Of a stretch of 64,000 bases of DNA, positions 1-8,143 are shown in pieces. The translations under genes and the position numbers were made by a program. The notes beneath the pieces are model-generated. The model was not told the origin of the DNA. It did not search any database and saw nothing but the letters and a program-made list of their open reading frames with translations. Within the stretch, counting starts at the first letter, position 1, and each line of letters opens with the position of its first letter. Source of the stretch: Flavobacterium macrobrachii (lineage in GTDB: Bacteria; Bacteroidota; Bacteroidia; Flavobacteriales; Flavobacteriaceae). Location of the stretch: contig NZ_JACTAC010000008.1 in NCBI RefSeq assembly GCF_014486675.1, forward strand, positions 1 through 64,000. Reading direction: 5' to 3'.

Positions 1-17
1 GTTTATATATGTATGGT

Positions 18-686
18 TTATTTTTTTGCTGCTTTCTTTTCCCAGAATTCTGTAAGTTCGTCTATATCGACTGGATTGGCAGCTTCTTGGTTTACTAATC
101 TTCCTCGTGTAAATGCGCGATCGAGTATGGATTCTATAAGAAAGTCTTCATTTACTTCGTAAGGAAGGTATTTTGCTTTTAGACTTATATCAAATAATTT
201 AGCGGTATTGTTTGACCAAAATGCTTTCCAACCGCTTTTATAGTCTTTTATTAGTTCGAATGTTGTGAAACCGGTTTGTCTATGGATTAGCTTTACTAAT
301 ATTTGTCCTTGTTTACGGGAGAGTTTTTTTAATTGAGCTGTGAATTCGTTCTCCATATAGTTCTCGACTAACTTAAAGTATTTCTTTTTTTCTTTGTTGG
401 TTTTTAACTTTTCGAGGTTTTTGTTTAGGAAGGTCAATCGGTCGGCAGCTACTTTTGCAAAAGGATATACTTTGTAAACTCTGCTTTGAAGTAATAGAAA
501 ATCTTTCTTTTCTTGTGCCGACATATTATCGCGATACACGAACAACTCGGGAAGTTTTATAGTATCAGAAGAGGTTGAATCTATTTCAAAGTGGACTATT
601 TCCTTTTTAATAGTATCGGTTTTTACTTGAGCTAATGAGCTTATATAGAAAAACATTAATAAGACGATTATTTTAAATCTCTCCAT
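18..686 (-). CDS. DUF4294 family secreted protein
   Basis: This 222-residue protein has an N-terminal hydrophobic stretch (about residues 5-19, ending Leu-Ala-Gln) that looks like a signal peptide, so it probably acts in the periplasm or at the outer membrane. The rest is a charged, mostly helical region. Its conserved part begins near residue 50 with a YRDNMSAQEKKDF segment followed by YPFAK, which I recognise as the DUF4294 family of Bacteroidota. No catalytic motif is visible and the function is unknown. The gene is divergent from the M42 peptidase, with 80 bases between them. The ATG at 686 directly precedes the signal sequence, which fixes the start. Confidence 0.8.
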   Translation of the reverse strand: MERFKIIVLLMFFYISSLAQVKTDTIKKEIVHFEIDSTSSDTIKLPELFVYRDNMSAQEKKDFLLLQSRVYKVYPFAKVAADRLTFLNKNLEKLKTNKEKKKYFKLVENYMENEFTAQLKKLSRKQGQILVKLIHRQTGFTTFELIKDYKSGWKAFWSNNTAKLFDISLKAKYLPYEVNEDFLIESILDRAFTRGRLVNQEAANPVDIDELTEFWEKKAAKK

Positions 687-766
687 GGTTAGTTAAAATT
701 ATTTGTAAAAATATAGATAATCACTACAACTCTAATGCCAAATTTATATTTTAGCAAAAAAAAATT

Positions 767-1855
767 ATGGCAACTAAATCTATACTTTCTAAAAGTTCTA
801 TTTCCTTTTTGGAAAAATACCTTAATAATGCTTCTCCAACTGGTCACGAATCGGAAGGACAAAAAATTTGGATGGACTATCTTAAACCTTATGTTGATAC
901 TTTTATAACGGATACCTATGGAACGGCTGTTGGAGTGATTAATCCTGAATCCAATTTTAAGGTTGTTATTGAAGGTCATTCGGATGAAATTTCGTGGTAT
1001 GTAAACTATATTACTGATAATGGTCTTATTTATGTAATAAGAAACGGCGGAAGTGATCATCAAATTGCGCCTTCAAAACGTGTAAATATTCATACTAAAA
1101 ACGGAATCGTGAAAGGTGTTTTTGGTTGGCCAGCCATTCATACGAGAAATCGAGGCAAAGAAGAATCGGCTACTTTACACAATATTTTTATTGATTGTGG
1201 TTGTTCTACTAAAGAAGAAGTTGAAAAATTAGGCATTCATGTAGGTTGTGTGATTACTTATCCTGATGAATTTATGATTTTGAATAATGATAAATTCGTA
1301 TGTAGAGCAATCGATAATAGAATGGGCGGATTTATGATTGCAGAAGTTGCTCGTTTATTAAAAGAAAATAAAAAGAAATTGCCTTTTGGTTTATACATTG
1401 TAAATTCTGTTCAGGAAGAAATTGGTCTTCGCGGTGCTGAAATGATTACGCAAACCATCAAACCAAACGTTGCCATTGTTACCGATGTTTGTCACGACAC
1501 TTCAACGCCGATGATTGACAAAAAAATTGAAGGTGATCTTCAAATGGGAAAAGGTCCAGTTATTGCTTATGCGCCAGCTACACAAAACGTTTTAAGAGAA
1601 TTAATTGTTGATACTGCTGTAGAAAACAAAATTCCATTTCAGCGACACGCTACTTCGAGAGTTACTGGAACTGACACTGATGCTTTTGCTTACAGTAACG
1701 GCGGAGTTGCATCGGCATTGATTTCGCTTCCGTTGCGATACATGCATACAACGGTTGAAATGGTTCACAAAGAAGATGTCGAAAATGTGATTAAACTGAT
1801 TTATGAAAGTTTACTTAAAATAGAAAACAATCATAATTTTTCTTATTTCAAATAA
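767..1855 (+). CDS. M42 family metallopeptidase (glutamyl aminopeptidase-like)
   Basis: A 362-residue cytosolic di-metal aminopeptidase of the M42 (TET peptidase) family, which trims N-terminal residues from peptides. The metal-site motifs appear in the expected order: EGHSDEIS near residue 70, AIDNRMGG near 180, the catalytic VQEEIGLRG near 215, TDVCHDT near 238, and a C-terminal SLPLRYMHTTVEM containing the last metal histidine. Length is normal for the family (about 340-370). There is no signal peptide. The gene stands alone: the upstream gene is divergent and a bidirectional terminator follows. Confidence 0.93.
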   Translation: MATKSILSKSSISFLEKYLNNASPTGHESEGQKIWMDYLKPYVDTFITDTYGTAVGVINPESNFKVVIEGHSDEISWYVNYITDNGLIYVIRNGGSDHQIAPSKRVNIHTKNGIVKGVFGWPAIHTRNRGKEESATLHNIFIDCGCSTKEEVEKLGIHVGCVITYPDEFMILNNDKFVCRAIDNRMGGFMIAEVARLLKENKKKLPFGLYIVNSVQEEIGLRGAEMITQTIKPNVAIVTDVCHDTSTPMIDKKIEGDLQMGKGPVIAYAPATQNVLRELIVDTAVENKIPFQRHATSRVTGTDTDAFAYSNGGVASALISLPLRYMHTTVEMVHKEDVENVIKLIYESLLKIENNHNFSYFK

Positions 1856-1860
1856 AAGTC

Positions 1861-1893
1861 AAAAAGCATCATTATCACAATGATGCTTTTTTT
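1861..1893. terminator. Bidirectional intrinsic terminator
   Basis: A 13-bp perfect stem (1861-1873 with 1879-1891), five-base loop, A-run on one side and T-run on the other. It lies between the convergent M42 peptidase gene and the small secreted-protein gene and can serve both. Confidence 0.85.
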
Positions 1894-1925
1894 CTAACCC
1901 AAAAACAAATTACTAAAACAAATTC

Positions 1926-2375
1926 TTAAAGTTTCATTTCTTCCACTTTTAATGAGGTTTTATTGTCAGACATTGGAAAACGCTTCATATTTTTATTTAT
2001 TTTCTCAAAATCCAATGGATAAGTTTCCGTTGAAACTGTACTTTCAATGATTTGGTTATCTTCCAAAATAACATCTTCCAATGTTCTATCGATGCATAAT
2101 GGTTGATAGTCTTCTGTTTCAGCTTGAATAATTTCGTTGTCCATTTTTATTTCATCTACAATTGATGAGTGATAAGTCGCTAAAACATTTGAAGGACTAA
2201 AATATAGCGGTTCTACTGATGCAACCGAGCTAACTTCAAGTTGATTATTACTTACTAAAGTCGTGATAAACTGCTCGTTTTCTAATTGTGGCTGAAAAAC
2301 TTCTTTTGTAGAAGCATTACTAAAAGTAACAAAACTTAATGCTACAATTCCTAAAATCTTGATTGATGTTCTCAT
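1926..2375 (-). CDS. Small secreted protein of unknown function
   Basis: A 149-residue protein with an N-terminal signal peptide (MRTSIKILGIVALSFVTFSNA, cleavage near residue 21). The mature part is acidic with many Ser, Thr, Glu and Ile and no recognisable domain; one Cys lies near residue 94. Its start region resembles that of the neighbouring ankyrin gene: both begin MR(K/T)SI and both have a TCATGATGATT context at the ATG, which hints at a shared regulatory leader or an old duplication. I cannot assign a function. Confidence 0.6.
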   Translation of the reverse strand: MRTSIKILGIVALSFVTFSNASTKEVFQPQLENEQFITTLVSNNQLEVSSVASVEPLYFSPSNVLATYHSSIVDEIKMDNEIIQAETEDYQPLCIDRTLEDVILEDNQIIESTVSTETYPLDFEKINKNMKRFPMSDNKTSLKVEEMKL

Positions 2376-2437
2376 GATGATTGATTTTTTTAATTGATTG
2401 ATGATGATTTTTTTGGTATTGTTATTAATATCCTATG

Positions 2438-2445
2438 CAAATATA
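2438..2445 (-). promoter_or_regulatory. Candidate -7 promoter box
   Basis: TATATTTG on the minus strand, an exact match to the Bacteroidota -7 consensus TAnnTTTG, 62 bases before the ATG of the small secreted-protein gene. No good -33 TTG is seen at the usual spacing. Confidence 0.35.
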
Positions 2446-2539
2446 TATCTAAAACAATATACCTTGTATTGCATAGTACTTAAATTTAACGTAATTTTAA
2501 CAAATTGGTATTTTTAATCAAATCTTATAATCTTGAAAG

Positions 2540-2573
2540 AAAAACAACGCTTTTGAGTAAAAGCGTTGTTTTT
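2540..2573 (-). terminator. Intrinsic terminator of the ankyrin gene
   Basis: A 15-bp perfect stem (2540-2554 with 2559-2573) with a GAGT loop and A/T flanks, just after the stop codon of the ankyrin-repeat gene on the minus strand. Confidence 0.85.
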
Positions 2574-2581
2574 GAACTAAT

Positions 2582-2956
2582 CTAAACCTGTTTTAAGTAA
2601 GCAACAGCTTCGGTAGCATTGGAATTCACTGCATATTGCAATGCTGTTTTCCCATTATTGTCTTTTGCATCAGCTTTTGCTCCATTTGCAATTAACACTT
2701 TTAGGATTTCAACTTTGTTGTATCTCGCTGCTAACATTAAAGGAGTTGAACCATTGGATTGTTCGTTAACATTAACGCCATATTCAATGAATTTTTTAAC
2801 CGATTCTAAATCACCTTTGGCAATAGCATTACAAAGTGGTGTGTTTGTGTTTTCAAAAAACTCCATTTGAGCTTTTGATGTTGAAGTTTCGTTAGCAAAT
2901 GAAACATTTCCAAATACTAAACAAGCCAGTCCTAAATAAATGATTGATTTTCTCAT
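2582..2956 (-). CDS. Secreted ankyrin-repeat protein
   Basis: A 124-residue protein with a signal peptide (about residues 1-21, ending FANE) followed by about three ankyrin repeats. The signatures are LCNAIAKGDLESVKKFIEYG, then GSTPLMLAARYNKVEILKVLIANGA, then NGKTALQYAVNSNATEAVAYL. Ankyrin repeats mediate protein-protein contact; the partner is unknown. The signal peptide places it in the periplasm. It precedes the unknown secreted gene on the same strand, but a strong terminator lies between them, so they are probably separate transcripts. Confidence 0.85.
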   Translation of the reverse strand: MRKSIIYLGLACLVFGNVSFANETSTSKAQMEFFENTNTPLCNAIAKGDLESVKKFIEYGVNVNEQSNGSTPLMLAARYNKVEILKVLIANGAKADAKDNNGKTALQYAVNSNATEAVAYLKQV

Positions 2957-3054
2957 GATGATTAAATTATTTTGATTAATAAAAGAATAGACGATAGATC
3001 TTAATCTTCGTTACACCAAAGAGTTAACTATAACATTTATTTAACATTACTAAC

Positions 3055-3081
3055 AAAAAAAGCCACGAAATACGTGGCTTT
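3055..3081 (-). terminator. Intrinsic terminator of purC
   Basis: Stem 3059-3067 with 3073-3081 (AAAGCCACG/CGTGGCTTT), five-base loop, followed on the minus strand by a T-run (A-run at 3055-3060). It lies just beyond the purC stop codon. Confidence 0.8.
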
Positions 3082-3101
3082 GAGTTTTTATATGACTTAC
3101 A

Positions 3102-4049
3102 TTATTTGATTAAAAACTGTAAGACATTGTTTTCTATTCGCTTATGAATATCCGAAATATCGGCTTTTACAAATTTATCCCCAATAATATTTTCAAATAA
3201 TTCGATGTAGCGTTCAGAAACTGTTCCTATATATTCATCAGTCATATTTGGAATAACTTGTCCTTCTTTTCCTTGAAATCCGTTTTCAATTAACCATCGA
3301 CGAACAAACTCTTTTGACAACTGTTTTTGTTCTTCACCTTTTTCTTGTCGTTCCTGATAACCATCAGCATAAAAATAACGAGACGAATCGGGTGTATGAA
3401 TTTCATCAATCAAAACGATTTTGCCATCTTTTGTTTTTCCAAATTCATATTTAGTATCAACCAAAATCAATCCTCTTGAAGCTGCAATTTCAGTTCCTCT
3501 TTGATACAACGCTCGAGTATATTTTTCTAAAACCAAATAATCTTCTTTTGTAACTATTCCGTTTGATAAAATAGCTTCACGGGAAATATCTTCATCGTGT
3601 GAACCATTATCAGCTTTTGTTGTTGGCGTTATAATCGGTTCTGGAAGTTTATCATTTTCTTTTAAACCTTCTGCTAAAGTAACACCACATAAAGTTCTTT
3701 TTCCTGCTGCATATTCGCGAGCAGCATGACCAGCAAGATAACCTCTAATTACCATTTCAACTTTAAATGGTTCGCAAAGATGACCAACGGCTACATTTGG
3801 ATCAGGAGTTGCAATCAACCAATTTGGCACAATATCTTCGGTTAATTGCATAAATCGTGTGGCAATTTGGTTTAGAATTTGTCCTTTATAAGGAATTCCT
3901 TTTGGCATTACGACATCAAATGCAGATAATCTATCGGTAGCAATCATGACCAAAAGTTCATCATTAATGTTATAAACTTCTCTTACTTTACCTCTATAAA
4001 CAGATTTTTGATTAGGAAACTGGAAATCAGTTGTTGTAATTGTATTCAT
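3102..4049 (-). CDS. purC: Phosphoribosylaminoimidazole-succinocarboxamide synthase (SAICAR synthetase)
   Basis: PurC joins CAIR and aspartate with ATP to give SAICAR in de novo purine synthesis, in the cytosol. The family motifs are clear: [12 protein letters not shown] with ATP-site residues near the N-terminus, [37 protein letters not shown], and [27 protein letters not shown]. It is the roughly 315-residue eukaryote-like length form. The reading frame is open to 4109, but the ATG at 4049 (MNTITTTDF) fits the family start. A promoter (TTG-N20-TACTTTTG) lies between these two positions, which rules out the longer start. Monocistronic, with its own terminator. Confidence 0.96.
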   Translation of the reverse strand: MNTITTTDFQFPNQKSVYRGKVREVYNINDELLVMIATDRLSAFDVVMPKGIPYKGQILNQIATRFMQLTEDIVPNWLIATPDPNVAVGHLCEPFKVEMVIRGYLAGHAAREYAAGKRTLCGVTLAEGLKENDKLPEPIITPTTKADNGSHDEDISREAILSNGIVTKEDYLVLEKYTRALYQRGTEIAASRGLILVDTKYEFGKTKDGKIVLIDEIHTPDSSRYFYADGYQERQEKGEEQKQLSKEFVRRWLIENGFQGKEGQVIPNMTDEYIGTVSERYIELFENIIGDKFVKADISDIHKRIENNVLQFLIK

Positions 4050-4072
4050 TATTGTTGTGTTGTTGTGTGGTG

Positions 4073-4103
4073 CAAAAGTAGTTCCTTTTAAAAACAATGA
4101 CAA
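4073..4103 (-). promoter_or_regulatory. Promoter of purC
   Basis: Minus-strand TTG (4101-4103), 20-base spacer, TACTTTTG (4073-4080): the Bacteroidota vegetative promoter pattern TTG-N17-23-TAnnTTTG. The predicted start of transcription is only about 17 bases before the ATG at 4049, which supports that start codon. Confidence 0.6.
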
Positions 4104-4144
4104 TACCATTTTTAATATTTATTCAAAATTGATTTGTATGTTTG

Positions 4145-5161
4145 ATGAAATTTTATTTGATGAAGAAAAAAATCATTATTGTTTTCGCTTTATTACTAAT
4201 TGCTCTAGCCATATTAAACTACAGAATTCCATTTTTTCACGAAATTGGTGGTGCTTGGTCAATTGGTTATAATTTTTCTGAAAAATTCCCTGAGAATATT
4301 AAGATAGAGAAGAATAAAATTTTTTCTGTTGAAGATCTTAAAAGAGTATCCGATAGTACTCAGTTTTTGGCAGATCCATTTTTTATAAAAGAAAAAGATA
4401 GTTTCTATATTTTTTTTGAACATAAAAAAATCAAAAAACATCCTGCCGAAATCGGTCTTTTAACATCAAAAGATGGTGAAAAATATACCTATAAAGGAAC
4501 AGTTTTAAAACAAAATTTCCATCTATCATATCCACAAGTTTTTAAATATAAAAATAACTTTTATATGCTACCAGAAACTCAAGGTGGTAATAACGTCATA
4601 TTGTATAAGGCAAGTAATTTTCCTTACGATTGGAAGGTTGAAGATACTTTAATAGCGAATATAAAATTGAAAGACCCAACGATATTTCTTTCAGACACAC
4701 TTAATATTATAGCAGCAACAGATTCAAATACAAACCTTTTCATTTACACCTCTAAATCGCTAAATGGAAAATGGGAATTACACAAAAAACCAATTGCAAT
4801 GATAGGAACTGAGGCAAGACCTGGCGGAAGATTTTTTAAAGACTCAAAAGGTCTAATCTTACCCATTCAAAATTCAAAATTGGGTTACGGTTCAGGGTTA
4901 TCACTTTATCGTTTTCAATTTAAAAATAATACTTATTCCATTGAAAAAATAAAACATCTTTACTTGTCCAAAAACAAATCTTTTAAAGAGTTTAATTACG
5001 GAATGCATCATATAGATATTCAAAAAGTAGATGACAAATACTATTATGTGTATGATGGAAATCGATTAGAGAACAACGACAAAAAATTTAATATTAAACG
5101 TTCTTTAAAAGCTAACTATTATGATTTAAAGAATTGGACTTTTCAGACTATTTTAAAATAA
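4145..5161 (+). CDS. Membrane-anchored GIPC-transferase-like beta-propeller protein
   Basis: A 338-residue protein with an N-terminal hydrophobic segment (about residues 6-25) that would act as a signal anchor. The remainder resembles the N-terminal domain of the glucosamine inositolphosphorylceramide transferase family. Its marks are LADPFFIKEKDSFYIFFEHK, then LSYPQVFKYKNNFYMLPET, repeated blade-like segments with aromatic-rich strands, EARPGGRFFKDSKG and YGMHHIDIQKVDDKYYYVYDG. These blades resemble five-bladed glycosidase or glycosyltransferase accessory folds. No glycosyltransferase or formyltransferase domain is attached. A role in envelope sugar or lipid modification is inference. The start could instead be the ATG at 4160 (MKKKIIIVF); both give an anchor. 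The gene is divergent from purC and convergent with the next gene. Confidence 0.6.
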   Translation: MKFYLMKKKIIIVFALLLIALAILNYRIPFFHEIGGAWSIGYNFSEKFPENIKIEKNKIFSVEDLKRVSDSTQFLADPFFIKEKDSFYIFFEHKKIKKHPAEIGLLTSKDGEKYTYKGTVLKQNFHLSYPQVFKYKNNFYMLPETQGGNNVILYKASNFPYDWKVEDTLIANIKLKDPTIFLSDTLNIIAATDSNTNLFIYTSKSLNGKWELHKKPIAMIGTEARPGGRFFKDSKGLILPIQNSKLGYGSGLSLYRFQFKNNTYSIEKIKHLYLSKNKSFKEFNYGMHHIDIQKVDDKYYYVYDGNRLENNDKKFNIKRSLKANYYDLKNWTFQTILK

Positions 5162-5162
5162 A

Positions 5163-5187
5163 AAAGAGCAGTTAATAACTGCTCTTT
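5163..5187. terminator. Bidirectional intrinsic terminator
   Basis: An 11-bp perfect stem (5163-5173 with 5177-5187) with a short AAT loop, A-run before and T-rich sequence after, lying between two convergent genes. Confidence 0.8.
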
Positions 5188-5207
5188 CTATTTAACAAAA
5201 ATCCTTA

Positions 5208-5711
5208 TTAGAATTTTAAATTATATGTTGCTCCAATTCCTACTGCTTGAAGATTTGTATCATTTTCAGCAAAAGTATTTTGGAAGTAAGCATAAATATT
5301 CCAGTTAGAATTATGGTAACCAACTTGTGGGTTAACATAAAGTCCACCAGCGTTATCTTCAACATTAGTAAGGAAACCATAACCTAAATCAGCTCCAACG
5401 AATACACCTTCGTTTTGGAAATAATATCTTCCAAAAGCAGCAACTGGAACTAAACCAAAATCATCTGCTCCATCTTTTCCAAAGAAATGGTTGTAACCAG
5501 AAGTTAATCCAATTCCAAAATGAGGTGTTACTAAATATTGACCTCTTAAATCCAATCCTAATGCAAAAGAAGAAACATCAGAAGCATCACCAACAGGTAA
5601 AGCTGCGTTTAATCCTAATTTTAACCACGAGTTTTTAGCATTGATTTCAACATCTTGTGCAAAAGTTGAAGTTCCAACAATCATGGCGAATAATAAAAAT
5701 ACTTTTTTCAT
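5208..5711 (-). CDS. Small outer-membrane beta-barrel protein
   Basis: A 167-residue protein with a signal peptide (MKKVFLLFAMIVGTSTFAQ) and a mature part made of alternating hydrophobic beta strands with Gly/Asn turns. It ends GIGATYNLKF, with the terminal Phe typical of outer-membrane barrels. It fits the OmpA-like or OmpW-size eight-stranded barrel class of Bacteroidota. The frame is open upstream to 5744, but the signal peptide begins at the ATG at 5711, which I take as the start. Substrate or partner is unknown. Confidence 0.82.
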   Translation of the reverse strand: MKKVFLLFAMIVGTSTFAQDVEINAKNSWLKLGLNAALPVGDASDVSSFALGLDLRGQYLVTPHFGIGLTSGYNHFFGKDGADDFGLVPVAAFGRYYFQNEGVFVGADLGYGFLTNVEDNAGGLYVNPQVGYHNSNWNIYAYFQNTFAENDTNLQAVGIGATYNLKF

Positions 5712-5834
5712 TTTTTTTATAAATTTTAATTTAACAAGTCGCAACTGTCAATTTCTGTGCCAAAATTTATGATTCCCATAGTTTATTGCACAAAAAAATA
5801 CCTAATTCACTGATTTAAAAAAGTTACAACCAAT

Positions 5835-5863
5835 AAAAAAGCCTGACATTTTGTATCAGGCTT
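5835..5863 (-). terminator. Intrinsic terminator of phoH
   Basis: Stem 5839-5846 with 5856-5863 (AAGCCTGA/TCAGGCTT), nine-base loop, and an A-run at 5835-5840 that reads as a T-run on the minus strand. It lies immediately after the phoH stop codon. Confidence 0.8.
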
Positions 5864-5869
5864 ATTATG

Positions 5870-6820
5870 TTAATCATGATTTTCGATACTTTTATAGGCA
5901 TCAATTACTTTTTTAACTAATCGGTGGCGAACAATATCTTTGTCATCGAGGTATAAAATTCCAATTCCTTCTACGTCTTTCAAAATTAAAATAGCTTCTT
6001 TCAATCCCGAAATGGTTCTTCGTGGTAAATCAACTTGTCCTGGATCGCCAGTTATAATGAATTTGGCATTTTTTCCCATACGGGTTAAAAACATTTTCAT
6101 CTGCGAATGGGTTGTATTTTGTGCTTCGTCCAAAATTACAAAGGCATTATCCAACGTTCGTCCACGCATAAAAGCCAACGGTGCAATTTGGATTATTCCT
6201 TTCAAAATATAATCTTCCAAAGTTTGCGGTGGCAACATATCGCGCAATGCATCATATAAAGGTTGCATGTACGGATCCAATTTTTCCTTCATATCACCAG
6301 GAAGAAAACCTAAATTTTCACCAGCTTCAACAGCAGGTCGAGTTAATATAATTCGCTTGACTTGTTTTTCCTTTAATGCTTTTACTGCCAATGCAACTCC
6401 AGTGTAGGTTTTTCCTGTTCCAGCTGGACCAATGGCAAAAACCATATCATTTTTAGAAACAAAATCTACTAGTTTCTGTTGATTAGGTGTAAGTGCTTTG
6501 ATAAGTTTTCCGCCAATTCCGTGTACCAAAATCTTGTCATGATCTGGCATTCGTTGTTCTTCGCTAGAATTACTTTGGATAACTCTATCAATAACATTGG
6601 TGTCAATGTTATTATAACGTGTAAAATGCAACATCAATCTATTGAAACGATTTTCAAATTCATCCAATTCTTCTTTTTCGCCAAATGCTTTTAAAGTTGT
6701 GCCACGTGCCACAATTTTTAATTTTGGATAATACTTTTTTATCGTTTCAAGATGAGCATCTTGTGCACCCCAAAATTCTTTTGGAGCAATGTCGTGTAAT
6801 TCAATGATACGTTCGTTCAA
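5870..6820 (-). CDS. phoH: PhoH family ATPase
   Basis: A 316-residue cytosolic P-loop ATPase of the PhoH/PhoL family, usually linked to RNA metabolism and phosphate starvation. Walker A is AIGPAGTGKTYT near residue 132 and Walker B is FVILDEAQN near 228, followed by TRMGKNAKFIITGDPGQVDLP, the family signature. Residues 1-110 form the usual small N-terminal domain. The only start that keeps the conserved N-terminus (NERIIELHDI) is a TTG at 6820: no in-frame ATG lies upstream before a stop codon, so I infer a TTG start. The gene is divergent from the SAM hydrolase gene. Confidence 0.93.
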   Translation of the reverse strand: MNERIIELHDIAPKEFWGAQDAHLETIKKYYPKLKIVARGTTLKAFGEKEELDEFENRFNRLMLHFTRYNNIDTNVIDRVIQSNSSEEQRMPDHDKILVHGIGGKLIKALTPNQQKLVDFVSKNDMVFAIGPAGTGKTYTGVALAVKALKEKQVKRIILTRPAVEAGENLGFLPGDMKEKLDPYMQPLYDALRDMLPPQTLEDYILKGIIQIAPLAFMRGRTLDNAFVILDEAQNTTHSQMKMFLTRMGKNAKFIITGDPGQVDLPRRTISGLKEAILILKDVEGIGILYLDDKDIVRHRLVKKVIDAYKSIENHD

Positions 6821-6904
6821 AAGCAGTAGTATTAAATTAATTTTTTAGCTAAAAATAAATTAGCTTTGCATTCAAATTTAATCAAAATAGATGATTGATT
6901 TTTC

Positions 6905-6912
6905 TATTTTTG
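6905..6912 (+). promoter_or_regulatory. Candidate -7 promoter box of the SAM hydrolase gene
   Basis: TATTTTTG matches TAnnTTTG exactly, 31 bases before the ATG at 6944. The -33 element is not convincing. Confidence 0.35.
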
Positions 6913-6943
6913 GAACAGATTTCAATCAAGTTATAAACAATTA

Positions 6944-7768
6944 ATGTCAATAATTACTCTTACAACAGATTACGGATTAAAAGACCATTTTGTGGGTTCG
7001 CTAAAAGGAAAAATTCTAACCGAATTTACCGAAGCAACCATTATTGATATTTCTCATAACATTGATGCGTTTAACATTGCCGAAACAAGTTATATTATCG
7101 GTGCAGCTTATTCTAGTTTTCCAAAAGGAACGGTTCATTTAATTGGTGTTGATATTGAAAGAAATCGAGAAACGCAGCATATTGCTATGCAATGGAACGA
7201 TCAATACTTTATTTGTGCCGATAATGGTGTTTTAAGTATTTTAACCCAAAAGATTATTCCGCAAAAAATTGTGGCTATCAATATTCACGACCGTTTACAC
7301 AGTGATGCAACCGATTTGGATGTTTTTGTAAAAGTAGCTTGTCATCTTGCAAAAGGCGGTTTGCTCAACGTTATTGGTAAAGAAATCACTTCTGTTAAAG
7401 ATGTAACCGAATTACAAGCAACGGTTTTAGACAACCAAATTAAAGGAAATGTAATTTATATTGATCATTATGGTAATGTAGTTACTAATATTTCCAAAAA
7501 TCTGTTTCTTGAAATCGGAAAAGGTCGACCTTATGAAATAAAGTTCAAGACCAAAACTATCAAAACTATTTTACCAAACTATTCGGATATTGTAATTTCT
7601 GATAAATATTCGATAAAAGATTATGAAGGCGAAAAATTAGCCATTTTCAACGAAGCTGGTTTCCTTGAAATTGCTCTGTTTAGAAGTAATCCTGAAACCG
7701 TTGGAACTGCCAATACTTTATTAGGTTTAAATTATCGCGATACTATTTTAATTGAATTTAAAAATTAA
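6944..7768 (+). CDS. SAM hydrolase / SAM-dependent halogenase family protein (DUF62)
   Basis: A 274-residue protein of the S-adenosyl-L-methionine hydroxide adenosyltransferase family, whose characterised members split SAM to adenosine and methionine using water. The N-terminus LTTDYGLKDHFVGSLKG and the C-terminal-domain segment YIDHYGNVVTNI are the family marks, and the C-terminal part forms the usual beta-barrel domain. The normal VDPGVG loop reads VDIERNR here, so the Asp and the downstream Arg are kept but the Gly-rich loop is not. It is followed after six bases by a small monooxygenase gene, a likely co-transcript. Confidence 0.88.
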   Translation: MSIITLTTDYGLKDHFVGSLKGKILTEFTEATIIDISHNIDAFNIAETSYIIGAAYSSFPKGTVHLIGVDIERNRETQHIAMQWNDQYFICADNGVLSILTQKIIPQKIVAINIHDRLHSDATDLDVFVKVACHLAKGGLLNVIGKEITSVKDVTELQATVLDNQIKGNVIYIDHYGNVVTNISKNLFLEIGKGRPYEIKFKTKTIKTILPNYSDIVISDKYSIKDYEGEKLAIFNEAGFLEIALFRSNPETVGTANTLLGLNYRDTILIEFKN

Positions 7769-7774
7769 AACCTT

Positions 7775-8071
7775 ATGTTCATACGCATCGTAAAAATGAG
7801 TTTTCACGAAGAAAATATTCCAAAATTCATGGAAAATTTCAATTTAATTAAAGAAAAAATACGAAACTCGCCTGGAAACCGTTATCTAGAATTGTATCAG
7901 GATAAAAACAATCCCGAAATATTTTTCACCTATAGTTTTTGGGAAACCGAAGAAGATTTAGAAAATTACCGAAAATCGGCTTTGTTTGACGAAGTTTGGA
8001 CGTTTACAAAAAAACTATTCAACGATAAACCCGAAGCTTGGAGCGTAAATAAATTAGTAAGTTTAACATAG
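7775..8071 (+). CDS. Antibiotic biosynthesis monooxygenase (ABM) domain protein
   Basis: A 98-residue single-domain protein of the ABM dimeric alpha/beta-barrel fold. The pattern is IRIVKMSFHEENIPKFMENF, then NRYLELYQDKNNPEIFFTYSFWETEEDLENYRKSALFDE cut by short loops. The segment from the FFTYSFW strand to the LENYRKS helix is typical. Small ABM proteins may act on quinols or heme, but no substrate can be read from the sequence. It starts six bases after the SAM hydrolase stop and probably shares its transcript. Confidence 0.85.
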   Translation: MFIRIVKMSFHEENIPKFMENFNLIKEKIRNSPGNRYLELYQDKNNPEIFFTYSFWETEEDLENYRKSALFDEVWTFTKKLFNDKPEAWSVNKLVSLT

Positions 8072-8137
8072 TTGTCGGTTCTCAGTTGTCAGTTCAAAAA
8101 CAATAACCGACAACCGAAAACTGATAACAGACAACAA
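8071..8137. repeat. Intergenic inverted-repeat island of a GTTGTC(A/G)GTT word
   Basis: The 72 bases between the monooxygenase stop and gldF are filled with copies of a 10-base word on one arm (GTTGTCGGTT at 8071-8080, then a GTTGTCAGTT copy at 8085-8094). Complements lie on the other arm: AACCGACAAC at 8105-8114, perfect 10-bp pairing, then AACTGATAAC and GACAAC. The transcript could fold into a long hairpin just before gldF. Confidence 0.75.
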
Positions 8138-8143
8138 AAAAAT

